Positions 56,491 to 64,000 of a stretch of 64,000 nucleotides of DNA are shown one piece after another. Under the pieces are notes generated by a model, which saw only the letters and a program-made list of their open reading frames with translations, made no database searches and was not told where the DNA came from. The stretch lies in contig CAJTSL010000012.1 of assembly GCA_910578845.1 (NCBI GenBank), positions 22,993 through 86,992 of the forward strand, in the 5' to 3' direction. This DNA is from an uncultured Lachnospiraceae bacterium. GTDB lineage: Bacteria > Bacillota > Clostridia > Lachnospirales > Lachnospiraceae. The translations under genes and the position numbers were made by a program. Numbering within the stretch: position 1 is the first letter of the stretch; each line of letters starts with the position of its first letter.

Positions 56491-57231
56491 TTACGATATT
56501 TCTGTGTTCTTCATCAAATCCAAGAAGAATTCCGTCTGGGTGGCGTTCATATAAGGAACCAGCCATAGGAGCGCGATGCCGCAAGATAGCAGGCTAAGAA
56601 GCATCAAGGGGATAAAGCTGACCAGCATGTAGAAGAGCCTGCCTTTGCTCCCTTTCATTAGTTTACGGCTTAATGACAGCAATTCCTTCACGGAATAATC
56701 CGGGAAGTCGTGTAACAGGTAAAACGCTTGCGAATAAATCAAAGTGACAAATACAATAATGACGCCACATACGATGGCTGTCAGGGAAAATGCCAACATC
56801 AATATAGAACTCTGTGGATTTTTCCGTACAAAGTAGCTTAAAATAGTGAGTGGCAATAATCCGATTAGGTCTACCCAGATAGAAAGATATAACTGGATTA
56901 AGACAGCCTTATTCGGAAATAACTGGAATCCGTAGAAAACATCACTGACCGTAACCTGTTTGTTACAGGAAAGCTTCAGATACAGATATGCTGTACCGGA
57001 AGTGAACAGGCCGCTTAGTACGGTAATGACGAAACAAATGATAAAATTCAGAATCGTCCCCGCCAACGTTCGTGGGTCTATGAAAATAGTGGAAAAGAAA
57101 GTAACAAATTCAACAATTAGCGCAACGATGACAGTGGCGCCTACTGCGGTTCCATATTTCCCAAACAAACGCTCTTTCGCAAGCGCTTTCAAATCTGCGG
57201 ATGACTTATATTGATTCATAGTGTTGTTCAT
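56491..57231 (-). CDS. DUF975 family membrane protein
   Basis: A 246-residue membrane protein with six hydrophobic segments. The N-terminal SSADLKALAKERLFGKYGTAV and the C-terminal LLWLVPYMNATQTEFFLDLM are typical of DUF975, common in Firmicutes and of unknown function. It is the last of three minus-strand genes (with 57280 and 57835). Confidence 0.88.
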   Translation of the reverse strand: MNNTMNQYKSSADLKALAKERLFGKYGTAVGATVIVALIVEFVTFFSTIFIDPRTLAGTILNFIICFVITVLSGLFTSGTAYLYLKLSCNKQVTVSDVFYGFQLFPNKAVLIQLYLSIWVDLIGLLPLTILSYFVRKNPQSSILMLAFSLTAIVCGVIIVFVTLIYSQAFYLLHDFPDYSVKELLSLSRKLMKGSKGRLFYMLVSFIPLMLLSLLSCGIALLWLVPYMNATQTEFFLDLMKNTEIS

Positions 57232-57279
57232 AAGATAGCTCCAATCATACGTTCAAATGACTCTTAACGATGCAAATGA

Positions 57280-57825
57280 TTAACAGGCAAGGTCAACGTT
57301 CATGCCAAGATATTTATTAGCCGCGTCAGAAGATTTCATTTCTTTCTGATAAGGGTTTTCTTCATTGAAGTAGCGGATCTGTGTGGACGTTGTGCCGCCG
57401 GCTACATATGTCCTGCCACACTCCGGGCAGACAGATGTCTTAATGGCAACATTACAGGCAACGACTTCGCCATTGTTTTGCGCAGCATCTTTGTAAGCGT
57501 TGGCTACATGCTCCTGTTCATGGCTTCTGACTCGGGAAGCCGCTGCGTTAGGGGAGATATGGGAAGCCGCTTTGAAAGATACCATTTCATCGGAGCCATC
57601 CTGATATTTGCGGTTCTTGCAAGTTTCACATTCGGCAGGGGAAGATTTACGCCCAGCTTGCTTGTCAGTGGACTCGCCGGGATTGCGGATAATATGTTTT
57701 CCGCCTTCTTCCGGAGCCGCCTGCACTGCGCTACCGGCTGCGCCTTCATATTGGCTCACATTGTTTGTTGCAGATGGATAAGCAAATGTGCTTGCATTGA
57801 CATTGATTCCGTTCATCATATTCAA
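57280..57825 (-). CDS. Putative zinc metalloprotease with HExxH (SprA-related)
   Basis: A 181-residue protein without a signal peptide. Residues about 65-75 have CETCKNRKY, followed by SRVRSHEQEHVANAYKDA, which contains the HEQEH zinc motif, and a second CPECGR cysteine pair. This layout matches the SprA-related or CJM1_0395-type putative metalloproteases. It lies 9 bp after a low-complexity membrane protein gene and 48 bp before the DUF975 gene, suggesting one operon. The substrate is unknown. Confidence 0.72.
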   Translation of the reverse strand: MNMMNGINVNASTFAYPSATNNVSQYEGAAGSAVQAAPEEGGKHIIRNPGESTDKQAGRKSSPAECETCKNRKYQDGSDEMVSFKAASHISPNAAASRVRSHEQEHVANAYKDAAQNNGEVVACNVAIKTSVCPECGRTYVAGGTTSTQIRYFNEENPYQKEMKSSDAANKYLGMNVDLAC

Positions 57826-57834
57826 AACTCCTTT

Positions 57835-58878
57835 CTATTCAGATATACCGTTTTCTTCTAGGATTTCATCCATCATTTGTTCAAAGGTCACGCCATATTG
57901 TTCTTCAAAGGTCCGGTTGACTTCTTTCCTAAAGTCAGGGTCAGTCAGCAAAAGAGAAACGACGGAAGTAACAAGTATCGTATTCATGACCAGTCCTGCG
58001 GCTGCGCAGAAAAGTCCGGTTTTCGCTTTGGAAAGCATTTTCGGCCTGGCGCCTTTTGACAGCAGGGCAAGTAAAATGGCGATGCTGCCTAGAATAAAAG
58101 CAGGATAGACCGTGAACGTGAAGCAGGCAATGATAGATATGATCCCTAAAATCATCGCCGCATTCGCAAGGCGGCTTCCAGGCTCTATAGCAGGAAGCTG
58201 GTAAGCGCCCCGGTTATAATATGGATAATTATTTTGGTTTTGGTTCTGGAAGTTATTAAAATAATTGTTGTTATTGTAATTGCTACCGCTATTATAACGG
58301 TTGTTATCGCTGTAACTATTGTTATTGTTTCCGTAACGATTGTTATATTGATTGCCATATGGCGTGTTATTCCCATATGGATTATGGTTCTGATAAGGAG
58401 CTCCGTTGCCGTTTCCATAGGGAGACGTTGGCTGGTTCTGCATAGGCTGTCTGTTATCATTGCGATAAGGCTGTTCGTTCCTGTAAGTTGGCTGCCCGTT
58501 ATCGTTGCCATAAGGCTGTTCGTTCCTGTGAGTTGGCTGCCCGTTATGGTTGCCATAAGGCTGTTCGTTCTTGTAAGTTGGCTGCCCGTTATCGTTGCCA
58601 TAAGGCTGTTCGTTTCTGTAAAGTGGCTGTCCGTCAGAGCTGCCATGGGGTTGCCCGTTCCGATAAGGCTGTGTGCCGTCGATTCCGTAGGGAGGCTGGC
58701 ATTGGTATGGCTGTTGCGCCGTATTCCCAGAAGCAGGATTTTGATAAGTGGATGGTTGTTCAGTAGCATCCGTTTCCGGGGGTACTGGATTCGGAGCGGG
58801 GACTTCCGGCGTTTTCTGGTTTTCGCCGAGGCTATTCCCGGTTGCTGTTTCCGGTTGCGTATGTTGCTCAAAGTCCAT
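57835..58878 (-). CDS. Low-complexity Asn/Gln-rich protein with C-terminal membrane helices (DUF4190-like)
   Basis: A 347-residue protein. The N-terminal 220 residues are low complexity: first a Pro/Glu/Thr linker, then four to five copies of a 15-residue repeat (NEQPYGNDNGQPTYR variants), then Asn/Tyr/Gly-rich sequence. Two to three transmembrane segments follow (ANAAMILGIISIIACFTF, FILGSIAILLALLS, GLFCAAAGLVMNTILV), as in DUF4190-type proteins. The soluble end is MMDEILEENG. GGAGGG precedes the ATG at 58878. The repeats make length variation likely. Function is unknown. Confidence 0.75.
   Translation of the reverse strand: MDFEQHTQPETATGNSLGENQKTPEVPAPNPVPPETDATEQPSTYQNPASGNTAQQPYQCQPPYGIDGTQPYRNGQPHGSSDGQPLYRNEQPYGNDNGQPTYKNEQPYGNHNGQPTHRNEQPYGNDNGQPTYRNEQPYRNDNRQPMQNQPTSPYGNGNGAPYQNHNPYGNNTPYGNQYNNRYGNNNNSYSDNNRYNSGSNYNNNNYFNNFQNQNQNNYPYYNRGAYQLPAIEPGSRLANAAMILGIISIIACFTFTVYPAFILGSIAILLALLSKGARPKMLSKAKTGLFCAAAGLVMNTILVTSVVSLLLTDPDFRKEVNRTFEEQYGVTFEQMMDEILEENGISE
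58446..58640 (-). repeat. Tandem 45-bp repeat inside the low-complexity gene
   Basis: About four copies of a 45-bp unit, each encoding NEQPYGNDNGQPTY-type peptides. The copies are nearly identical at the DNA level, and the other frames are also open, as expected for recent slippage or unequal crossover. Confidence 0.8.
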
Positions 58879-58948
58879 AAATTTCCCTCCTGTATTGTAT
58901 ATAAGCATGATGCTTATGGAAAAACATTGTATAATAGTTCAATATCCT

Positions 58949-58957
58949 ATTATATCA
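58949..58957 (-). promoter_or_regulatory. Extended -10 promoter of the three-gene minus-strand unit
   Basis: On the minus strand TGATATAAT reads at plus 58957-58949, an extended -10 box about 70 bp before the start codon at 58878. The -35 is poor. Confidence 0.45.
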
Positions 58958-59111
58958 CAGCAAAACGAAAAAAACCATATTTATACAAGAAATATAAAGT
59001 TTAATTAGCATTTAATAATTCACCAGAGTGTAATTTTCCATTAAACAAACAGGGTTTTGCAGCAAAATACACGGCAAAACCCTAAAATCATATTAAAATA
59101 ACAAATGAAAT

Positions 59112-60281
59112 TTAATAATTCAAAGTATTGTTATAATTATCAATCATATTTGATAATGACTCATTAAACTGTGCGATTGTCCCATCAGCAGCTATGCCTG
59201 AATTCAATTCAAATTCATCTAAAGCTTCCTGATTTCGTACCCTCTCGAATAAATCTGTCAATGCAACCTTGGAATCTTGGATATCGCTTTCTAATAGGCT
59301 GTAGGATGCAGACTTAACTGGAAAACCTTCTTCGTACATGATATTCTCATCTTTCATGAAATCCAAGATAATCTGTACTTCTTCTACATACTGGTCATAC
59401 AGCGGCTGTAGTGATTCAATGTCTAATTCCAAGACTTGGGAATCATCGATTCCTTGCTCGTAGATGGCTGCCTGGATTTCCTGAGCGGTAGTGATCATCT
59501 TGATGAGCGCGTAGGTTGCTTCATAGCCTTGCTCTTTTAACATTTCTAATTCTTCCAGGCTACGTGCATTGGCAACAGTCGTGAGCTCGTCGATAAAAGT
59601 TTCGGCTAGAGCAACATATAGCTCATACTTTTCCCAAATAGTGGCGTGATATTCTTTTCCTTTGGCAAAATCATCATCCACATATGACTTTAAGTCCGTG
59701 TATTCGGCTACCTGATCCAATGTCTGGGCTAATTCTTTCATGACCGGATATAATTTTATGTATGCTTTGTCAAGAGCGTCCTTCCCAGATTTCCCTTCAA
59801 CAAGCGCTTTGGCAGATTCCATATTATCATAGAAAGAACTTGCATTGGAGAGGCACCAGTAGTAATCAGTATCTTCTTCGTAAAGCTCAAATTCCTGCTG
59901 GTAAACGACGGCTTCAAAATAGCTGGAAATGACTTCGTCGAGCCAGCCAACCATTTCATTGTTAATGTCAATATATAGGTTATAAAGCTCATATTCTAAC
60001 GCTTCTTCATCAGAAAGCACTGTCTCTTCATTTTCGTTATCTGCGTTTCCGCCATCCCCATCTGATTCTTTTTCCGTAGCCTCTTTTTCTGAAGTATCGC
60101 TTTCTCCAGACTCGTCTGTATTGGCATCCTCGGTTTTCACCGTCTCTGTCTGTGCCGGCGTGCTATTTTCACTGGAATCGTTGCCATCATCGGATTTACC
60201 ATTCGGGCTGCCAGTGCAGCCGCATAATAACAATGTTAATGCCATAGCGGCACAAAAAGATTGTCCCCATTTTTTCTTCAT
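59112..60281 (-). CDS. Lipoprotein of unknown function, helical
   Basis: A 389-residue lipoprotein with a signal ending in LTLLLCGC. An acidic linker to about residue 85 precedes a largely alpha-helical domain (EALEYELYNLYIDINNEMVG, ALAETFIDELTTVANARSLE). The ATG at 60281 follows GGAGAC; the longer frame back to 60368 runs into the leader. The transcript appears to start near 60586, giving a long structured leader. No family is recognised. Confidence 0.75.
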   Translation of the reverse strand: MKKKWGQSFCAAMALTLLLCGCTGSPNGKSDDGNDSSENSTPAQTETVKTEDANTDESGESDTSEKEATEKESDGDGGNADNENEETVLSDEEALEYELYNLYIDINNEMVGWLDEVISSYFEAVVYQQEFELYEEDTDYYWCLSNASSFYDNMESAKALVEGKSGKDALDKAYIKLYPVMKELAQTLDQVAEYTDLKSYVDDDFAKGKEYHATIWEKYELYVALAETFIDELTTVANARSLEELEMLKEQGYEATYALIKMITTAQEIQAAIYEQGIDDSQVLELDIESLQPLYDQYVEEVQIILDFMKDENIMYEEGFPVKSASYSLLESDIQDSKVALTDLFERVRNQEALDEFELNSGIAADGTIAQFNESLSNMIDNYNNTLNY

Positions 60282-60485
60282 TTTTTGTCTCCATTTCTGC
60301 GCTGCTTTTGGCTCAGTCTGTTGAGCCTGCGCATGAACGAGTTTGTGGTAAGCAGCGCGCAGGCACAAATCCCGTGATTGAAAAGTTCAATTTTCAATCT
60401 TTATCATTCTTTTCCATTGATATTTTTATTGATATGATGCAAATAGCTATATAATTAAGAACTATACAATTTAACAAAGGTTGCG

Positions 60486-60592
60486 TTGAATTGCCCTACG
60501 ATACTTGAGACGCAAGTATCTAGAGCTAAGGAATTATCCTATACAAGAATTGCCCCGCAATTCTTGAGACGCAAGCTAGTAAGCTTGCGTCT
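60486..60592 (-). other. Structured leader: three hairpins and a duplicated segment
   Basis: AGACGCAAGCT/AGCTTGCGTCT (60567-60592), CAAGAATTGC/GCAATTCTTG (60545-60567) and GATACTTG/CAAGTATC (about 60500-60520) are three stems. The segments around GAATTGCCC (60488 and 60547) repeat at 59 bp. All lie downstream of the minus-strand -10 box at 60593, so they should be in the RNA of the lipoprotein gene. The rest of the 60282-60701 gap shows nothing I can name. Confidence 0.6.
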
Positions 60593-60601
60593 ATTATAGC
60601 A
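60593..60601 (-). promoter_or_regulatory. Extended -10 promoter upstream of the structured leader
   Basis: On the minus strand TGC-TATAAT reads at plus 60601-60593. The -35 box is weak. The start site would be near 60586, directly at the first hairpin. Confidence 0.55.
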
Positions 60602-60701
60602 TTGGTTTTCACCACGGTCTATTTCCATTTTAGACAAATTTTGTATTTCACTTTCTTTTTATGTTCGAATTAGTAAGCGTACATCTGATTTTAGCACAAT
60701 T

Positions 60702-61313
60702 TTAGGAATTGGGATCATATAAATGCTCCCATGATTCTTTTCCATCTAAGGTTTCTCGGTAATATGGCTTGCCGTTTTGTACGCCCATTTCAATAATGGA
60801 AGGGGCATCGGCGTAATAACTTGTACATGAATAATCGGAAGGCTGTGACTGCCATATATAATCGGATAAGGCTTCTGCGGCTAGAAGCGCGTCTTCGCTT
60901 TGTTCTCCGCCGATCGCAGGGCCGGTGGGGCCGCTATAGGCTTCTAAATAGATAACGTCTCCGTCTTCAGAGATGGCACAGATACAGTAAGCATAGAGGT
61001 TTTCATTATCCTCTGTTTCATAAAGGGGTTCGCCAAACAGCGTCCTTAGCTTGCCATATACTAGAGCGCATTGGTTACCGTAATCTTCATAGCCGGCGGT
61101 TAAGTCATATATTTTGCTGCTGCCTGGCAGGTTGTCGAAAGAATCTTCCTTTTGAAAAGTATATAGCGGTTGGGATTCATCCGGCTTGGTAGCGGCTGTT
61201 TCGCGGACTTTTCGGGGAACTCTAGGCTGTTCAGGAGCCGTATGTCCACAAGCGCATAGAAGCAATGCGCATAGAAGAATTAAGGAAATAAAGGGTTTTT
61301 TGTATGCTTTCAT
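60702..61313 (-). CDS. Small lipoprotein of unknown function
   Basis: A 203-residue lipoprotein with a signal ending in LLCAC (the lipobox cysteine is near residue 22). The mature part contains FQKEDSFDNLPGSSKIYDLT, an ALVYGKLRTLFGEPLYET segment and the Tyr-rich YYADAPSIIEMGV. I do not recognise the family. It lies on the same strand as the lipoprotein at 59112 but has its own promoter. Confidence 0.72.
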   Translation of the reverse strand: MKAYKKPFISLILLCALLLCACGHTAPEQPRVPRKVRETAATKPDESQPLYTFQKEDSFDNLPGSSKIYDLTAGYEDYGNQCALVYGKLRTLFGEPLYETEDNENLYAYCICAISEDGDVIYLEAYSGPTGPAIGGEQSEDALLAAEALSDYIWQSQPSDYSCTSYYADAPSIIEMGVQNGKPYYRETLDGKESWEHLYDPNS

Positions 61314-61367
61314 AAACCGTCACGATCCTTTTTGCTTCTGTTTCGTAATTATCACTGTATGATGGAA

Positions 61368-61376
61368 ATTATAGCA
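61368..61376 (-). promoter_or_regulatory. Extended -10 promoter of the small lipoprotein gene
   Basis: On the minus strand TGC-TATAAT reads at plus 61376-61368, about 55 bp before the start codon. Confidence 0.55.
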
Positions 61377-61451
61377 TATAAGATAAGATAATAAAATACG
61401 AAGGCCATGTAATTATTTATTATGACTGGTTGATTAATAAGTAGATAGAGG

Positions 61452-61503
61452 GAGTAGCGGAACTAGGTTCTTGGAACTTGATTTATTTATTTGCATTAAC
61501 TAA
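61452..61503 (+). repeat. Possible copy F (degenerate) of the dispersed inverted-repeat element
   Basis: The GCGGAACTAGGTTCTTGGAAC segment here matches the left arm and loop of copies B and E with several changes, and TTGCATTAACTAA resembles the right arm. The match is weak. Confidence 0.4.
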
Positions 61504-61605
61504 GGCCTGATTCATGTTTCTCCAATTAAATATCGATGAGATGATGGGGGGCATTGTATTTGTCTAATTCGTTTAAAGCATGTTCTGCCCGTACAAGAAC
61601 TTCGG

Positions 61606-61740
61606 GATAAATATTTATTCCCGCGGGCAACGAGCCAAGTGGCAGCTTGCAGACATTTGGCGATTGCCGCGAGAGTCAAATACCCCGCTGCTCTGCAGCG
61701 CTGCAAGTTTGATGCTCCGTTGCATGCAGCGGGGTATTTA
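61606..61740 (+). other. Structured intergenic element with a 14-bp perfect terminal stem
   Basis: A compact dyad region (GCGGGCAAC...GATTGCCGC, 61622-61670) is followed by AAATACCCCGCTGC (61678-61691) and GCAGCGGGGTATTT (61726-61739), a perfect 14-bp stem around a 34-nt loop. It looks like a strong terminator or a mobile-element scar. The 61314-62196 gap otherwise holds a promoter, weak repeat F and a gene remnant. Confidence 0.55.
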
Positions 61741-61805
61741 ATTGAAAGAGAGGGTATTCCCGATACGGATACAGTCTTCTGCTTTGTGATATTGGGATAC
61801 TGTGA

Positions 61806-61961
61806 CAGGAATTATCCACAAAAGAAGCTAAGAAAAGAAAAGCGGCAGTCGTTACAGGAATTTACGATAAGATACTCGTTATGTCATCTTATATCCTGTC
61901 CAACGGATTCGTTGATTATATTAGTAAGATGATGTTAGGAAAACAACGTCAAGTAGGCTAA
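61806..61961 (+). pseudogene. Short open stretch, possible gene remnant
   Basis: A 51-residue frame without a start codon at its head: ELSTKEAKKRKAAVVTGIYD continuing to SYILSNGFVDYISKMMLGKQ, ending in TAA. The composition is protein-like and the position next to an insertion sequence suggests the end of a disrupted gene. I cannot assign a family. Confidence 0.3.
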
Positions 61962-62140
61962 ATGAAAAACAACATTCAGCAGACAATTCATTCTTGCATA
62001 TTAAGGGTGGTATAATTGCCTGCTTTCCGTGGTGGCTTTCCATAAGAAAACATATATAATGTTATTTTAGAGGTGACAAACTATAAATAGTCAAGAGGTT
62101 TGTGAAAAAAATTAAATTAATAAAAATGGGTAACTTTAAC

Positions 62141-62172
62141 AGACCATCTGAATACACCGTATTTCAGATGGG
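62141..62172. other. Inverted repeat downstream of the IS110-type transposase
   Basis: CCATCTGAA (about 62143) and TTCAGATGG (about 62162) flank ACACCGTAT-type loop sequence. It may be a transcription stop for the transposase or a marker of the element end. Confidence 0.5.
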
Positions 62173-62196
62173 CCGAAGTTTCTTTAATGTAAGCTG

Positions 62197-63372
62197 CTAT
62201 CTGAGCTTTTGTGCGTTAAAGTCTATCCCCTGCCTCTCCAATGCGTAGATGACTCTGACAAGCTTTTTGGCAACGTGGGTGATAGCAACCCTGTGTGGTT
62301 TGCCTTCCGCACGCTTCTTGGCATAATAGGCTGCGAATGTCATGTCGAAACGGATCAGAGGAAGGCAGCAGTTAATGAGGACATATCGAAGCTGTGAAGA
62401 GCCATGCTTTACCATCCGCCCTCCATGTGATTCTGTTCCTGAATCATTTATGCCGGGTTCTATGCCGGCAAATGCGAGCATCTGTGCCGGGGATGAAAAG
62501 TTTGATATATCGCCGTATTCGGAATAAATAACGGCGGCGGATATAGTGCCGATGCCCGGAACGGACATATAGTGAGGATGTACTTCCCTGATCAGCCGGT
62601 TGATTTCTTCTTCAAGTATATCAATCTCTTTAACAAGAGATTTGTAGAGCGTAAGCAGGCTGTTGAGCTCTGTGTCAAAGATGGAGTTATTCACACCCAC
62701 CGTATTGGCGGCCAGTTCTTTGAGCCGCAGGAACTGCTGGGGAGAAAATTTTCCTCTGGAAAGGGAGCGGAGTTTGTCGTAAGAAGCAGAATCCATCCGG
62801 GACATCCTTTCAGCCGAGCCATAGGTTTCAAGGAGATAGAGGGCTGTTTTAGAGAGGTGTTCATGGAAGAACGGTTTGAATTCCGGGAAGGTATGATCGA
62901 GGACATTTGTTATCTTCACAAGATAGAAGGAGCGCTGCCGGACCAGCTTGTCCCTCAAGCGTGTTAGTGACTTTAAGGAATAAGCATGGTAAAATCCTTT
63001 TGAATGGGGTTTGTATTCGACAGTCATTAACCAGCGTGCGATGGACTCACAGTCAACAGAGTCGGTTTTGGTACGTCTAAGAGAAGTGGACTTTTTGTAT
63101 TCCTTGATGAGGACTGGATTGATTTCCATGAAGCTGTGGTGGGCGTTCTCAAGGAAAAGTTCCAGATTGAGGGCATAATGGGCTGTAGATTCAAACCCTA
63201 TTCTTATGTCCTCGGGGCTGGAGAGGGAACTGAGGGCAGAAAGGAACTGTTCAAAGCCCTACAGATCATTTTTGAATGTGAACTTTAAAACAACTTCTTG
63301 GTCGGCTGCTGACAGAATGCAGCAATCATGTTTGTACTTGGAAATATCAATCCCAACAAAGTACAGAGACAT
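62197..63372 (-). pseudogene. IS110-family transposase interrupted by an in-frame TAG
   Basis: Frame open from the ATG at 63372 to the stop at 62197 (391 codons) except for a TAG at 63261-63259 (codon 38). The N-terminal DEDD-type domain shows Asp9 (FVGIDISKYK), Glu61 (GFESTAHY), Asp104 and Asp107 (KTDSVDCESIARW). The C-terminal domain has VPGIGTISAAVIYSEYG, FAGIEPGINDSGT with the expected serine, and HGSSQLRYVL. IS110 enzymes act through a Ser/DEDD recombination without classic inverted repeats. A downstream ATG at 63129 would lose Asp9 and Glu61, so the copy is probably dead unless the TAG is read through. Confidence 0.85.
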
Positions 63373-63620
63373 AGGTAATACCTCCTGAATAAAATTTGTG
63401 GCACTGTTGTCTTCCACAGGGAATCCGGCTGTGTAATCACGTAAATAGAAACGTCTAAAGAACCGAAGGTTCTGTGCGTTAACAAACTGATCAACAGTAA
63501 TAGACGAAAAGCTGTGGTCTGAGTCACCTCGGAACAGTCAAAGCCGTAATAAAATAGATACAGATCCACAGTGCCTAAATAAATATATCAGATAGAGATT
63601 GAATTACCCAGAAGAACCTG
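63373..63620 (-). other. Noncoding end upstream of the IS110 transposase, candidate bridge-RNA region
   Basis: About 250 nt without a gene precede the transposase. It contains dyads such as AGAACC/GGTTCT (63459-63473) and CTGTGG/CCACAG (63512-63517, 63566-63571). IS110-group elements are known to encode a guide (bridge) RNA in this position. The element boundary is not defined here. A further hairpin, ATCCAATCA/TGATTGGAT (63633-63660), lies outside. Nothing else is seen up to 63791. Confidence 0.4.
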
Positions 63621-63791
63621 GGAGAAAGGAAAATCCAATCACTTTCTAACATGATTGGATTATACGTGATTGAAATGATAGAGAAAATACAGGAAAGTCA
63701 TTTATAATATAGTCAAGAAAGAAACAGCAAATTCCTAAGGAGTAGCTTATAAATTGAAAGCTTAATAAAATGTGTTAGCTTGAGGTGCATT

Positions 63792-64000
63792 ATGGATGAA
63801 TTTGAATTATTGGGAACATTAAGTGAGAGGATTAATCAGTATGTGGAAATGGGAATGGATAAATATTTCCGATCACACAATATGAATTATTATCTTTTTT
63901 ATCCATTAATTGCTATTGAGCTAGGAGTTTTACAAAAAGCACCAGAGGATATTGATAATTTATTTAGACGTTGTATAGCGGGTTTTTTATATTCTAAAAC
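63792..64000 (+). CDS. N-terminal part of an unknown protein (3' truncated)
   Basis: An ATG preceded by GAGGTG opens a frame that runs off the window after 69 codons: DEFELLGTLSERINQYVEMG, then YFRSHNMNYYLFYPLIAIEL and so on. It is AT-rich compared with the rest of the window, a sign of accessory DNA. I do not recognise the family. Confidence 0.6.
   Translation, partial: MDEFELLGTLSERINQYVEMGMDKYFRSHNMNYYLFYPLIAIELGVLQKAPEDIDNLFRRCIAGFLYSK

Noticed and set aside
58234..59004. Plus-strand 256-residue frame rich in Val and Ile opposite the low-complexity gene
   Set aside because: It is a shadow of the Asn-rich repeats on the minus strand and has no ribosome site.
61639..61932. 97-residue plus-strand frame across the 14-bp stem element
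   Set aside because: It starts inside the hairpin region and has no recognisable domain or ribosome site.
63285..63569. Separate 94-residue gene upstream of the IS110 transposase
   Set aside because: It is out of frame with the transposase N-terminus, which itself reads well from 63372 apart from the TAG.

Overview
The window looks like chromosomal DNA of a Gram-positive, anaerobic Clostridia species, most likely a butyrate-forming member of the Lachnospiraceae. The evidence is the mix of genes: phosphate butyryltransferase plus butyrate kinase, LL-diaminopimelate aminotransferase (DapL) for lysine and peptidoglycan, a tRNA-dependent amidation operon (aspS-gatCAB), two T-box leaders, an ANTAR protein behind glnA, a YesM/YesN-type two-component pair beside a sugar ABC transporter, a stand-alone AICAR transformylase paired with an archaeal-type IMP cyclohydrolase, and family-typical proteins (DUF6106, DUF5684, DUF975, DUF3795). 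No tRNA, rRNA, CRISPR array or prophage was seen.

Layout. 1-4000: end of a possible glycosidase, an orphan ABC ATPase, then a TetR-controlled ABC ATPase/permease pair. 4000-6300: glnA with an attenuator-like leader and an ANTAR regulator. 6400-10900: a beta-helix protein and a PTS EIIC-EAL protein that is split by a T7 tract. 10900-13400 (minus strand): trpBA under a tryptophan T-box. 13400-17400 (minus): a GH115 glycosidase, a broken transglutaminase and a MORN lipoprotein. 17500-28350: acetyltransferase, lipoprotein, dapF-dapL, an ECF sigma/anti-sigma pair, PHP phosphoesterase, a vWA lipoprotein, a CPBP protease and small proteins. 28500-34350: T-box, duplicated structured repeat, aspS, gatC, gatA, gatB. 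35400-39700: DUF6106, guaB, purO, AICAR transformylase. 39700-42000: BlaI/BlaR1-type pair. 42000-49000: sugar ABC operon divergent from its likely sensor kinase and AraC-type regulator. 49100-56450: polysaccharide deacetylase, buk/ptb, secA, and prfB with its programmed frameshift. 56490-61400 (minus): membrane and surface proteins. 61400-64000: a decayed accessory zone with an interrupted IS110-family transposase and the start of an unknown gene.

Themes. Several biosynthetic units carry readable control: T-boxes on trpBA and aspS-gatCAB, an early terminator on glnA, and palindromic operators at the TetR and BlaI promoters. A short inverted-repeat element related to TTAGGTGATTGCGAAACT occurs about six times between genes, and two copies are flanked by 8-bp direct repeats, so it is probably a small mobile element (MITE-like). 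The most unusual items are this repeat family, the T-box whose specifier holds overlapping Glu and Asn codons, the two 94-bp structured repeats between that T-box and aspS, the frame-split EIIC-EAL gene, and the IS110 transposase with an in-frame stop and a possible guide-RNA region.
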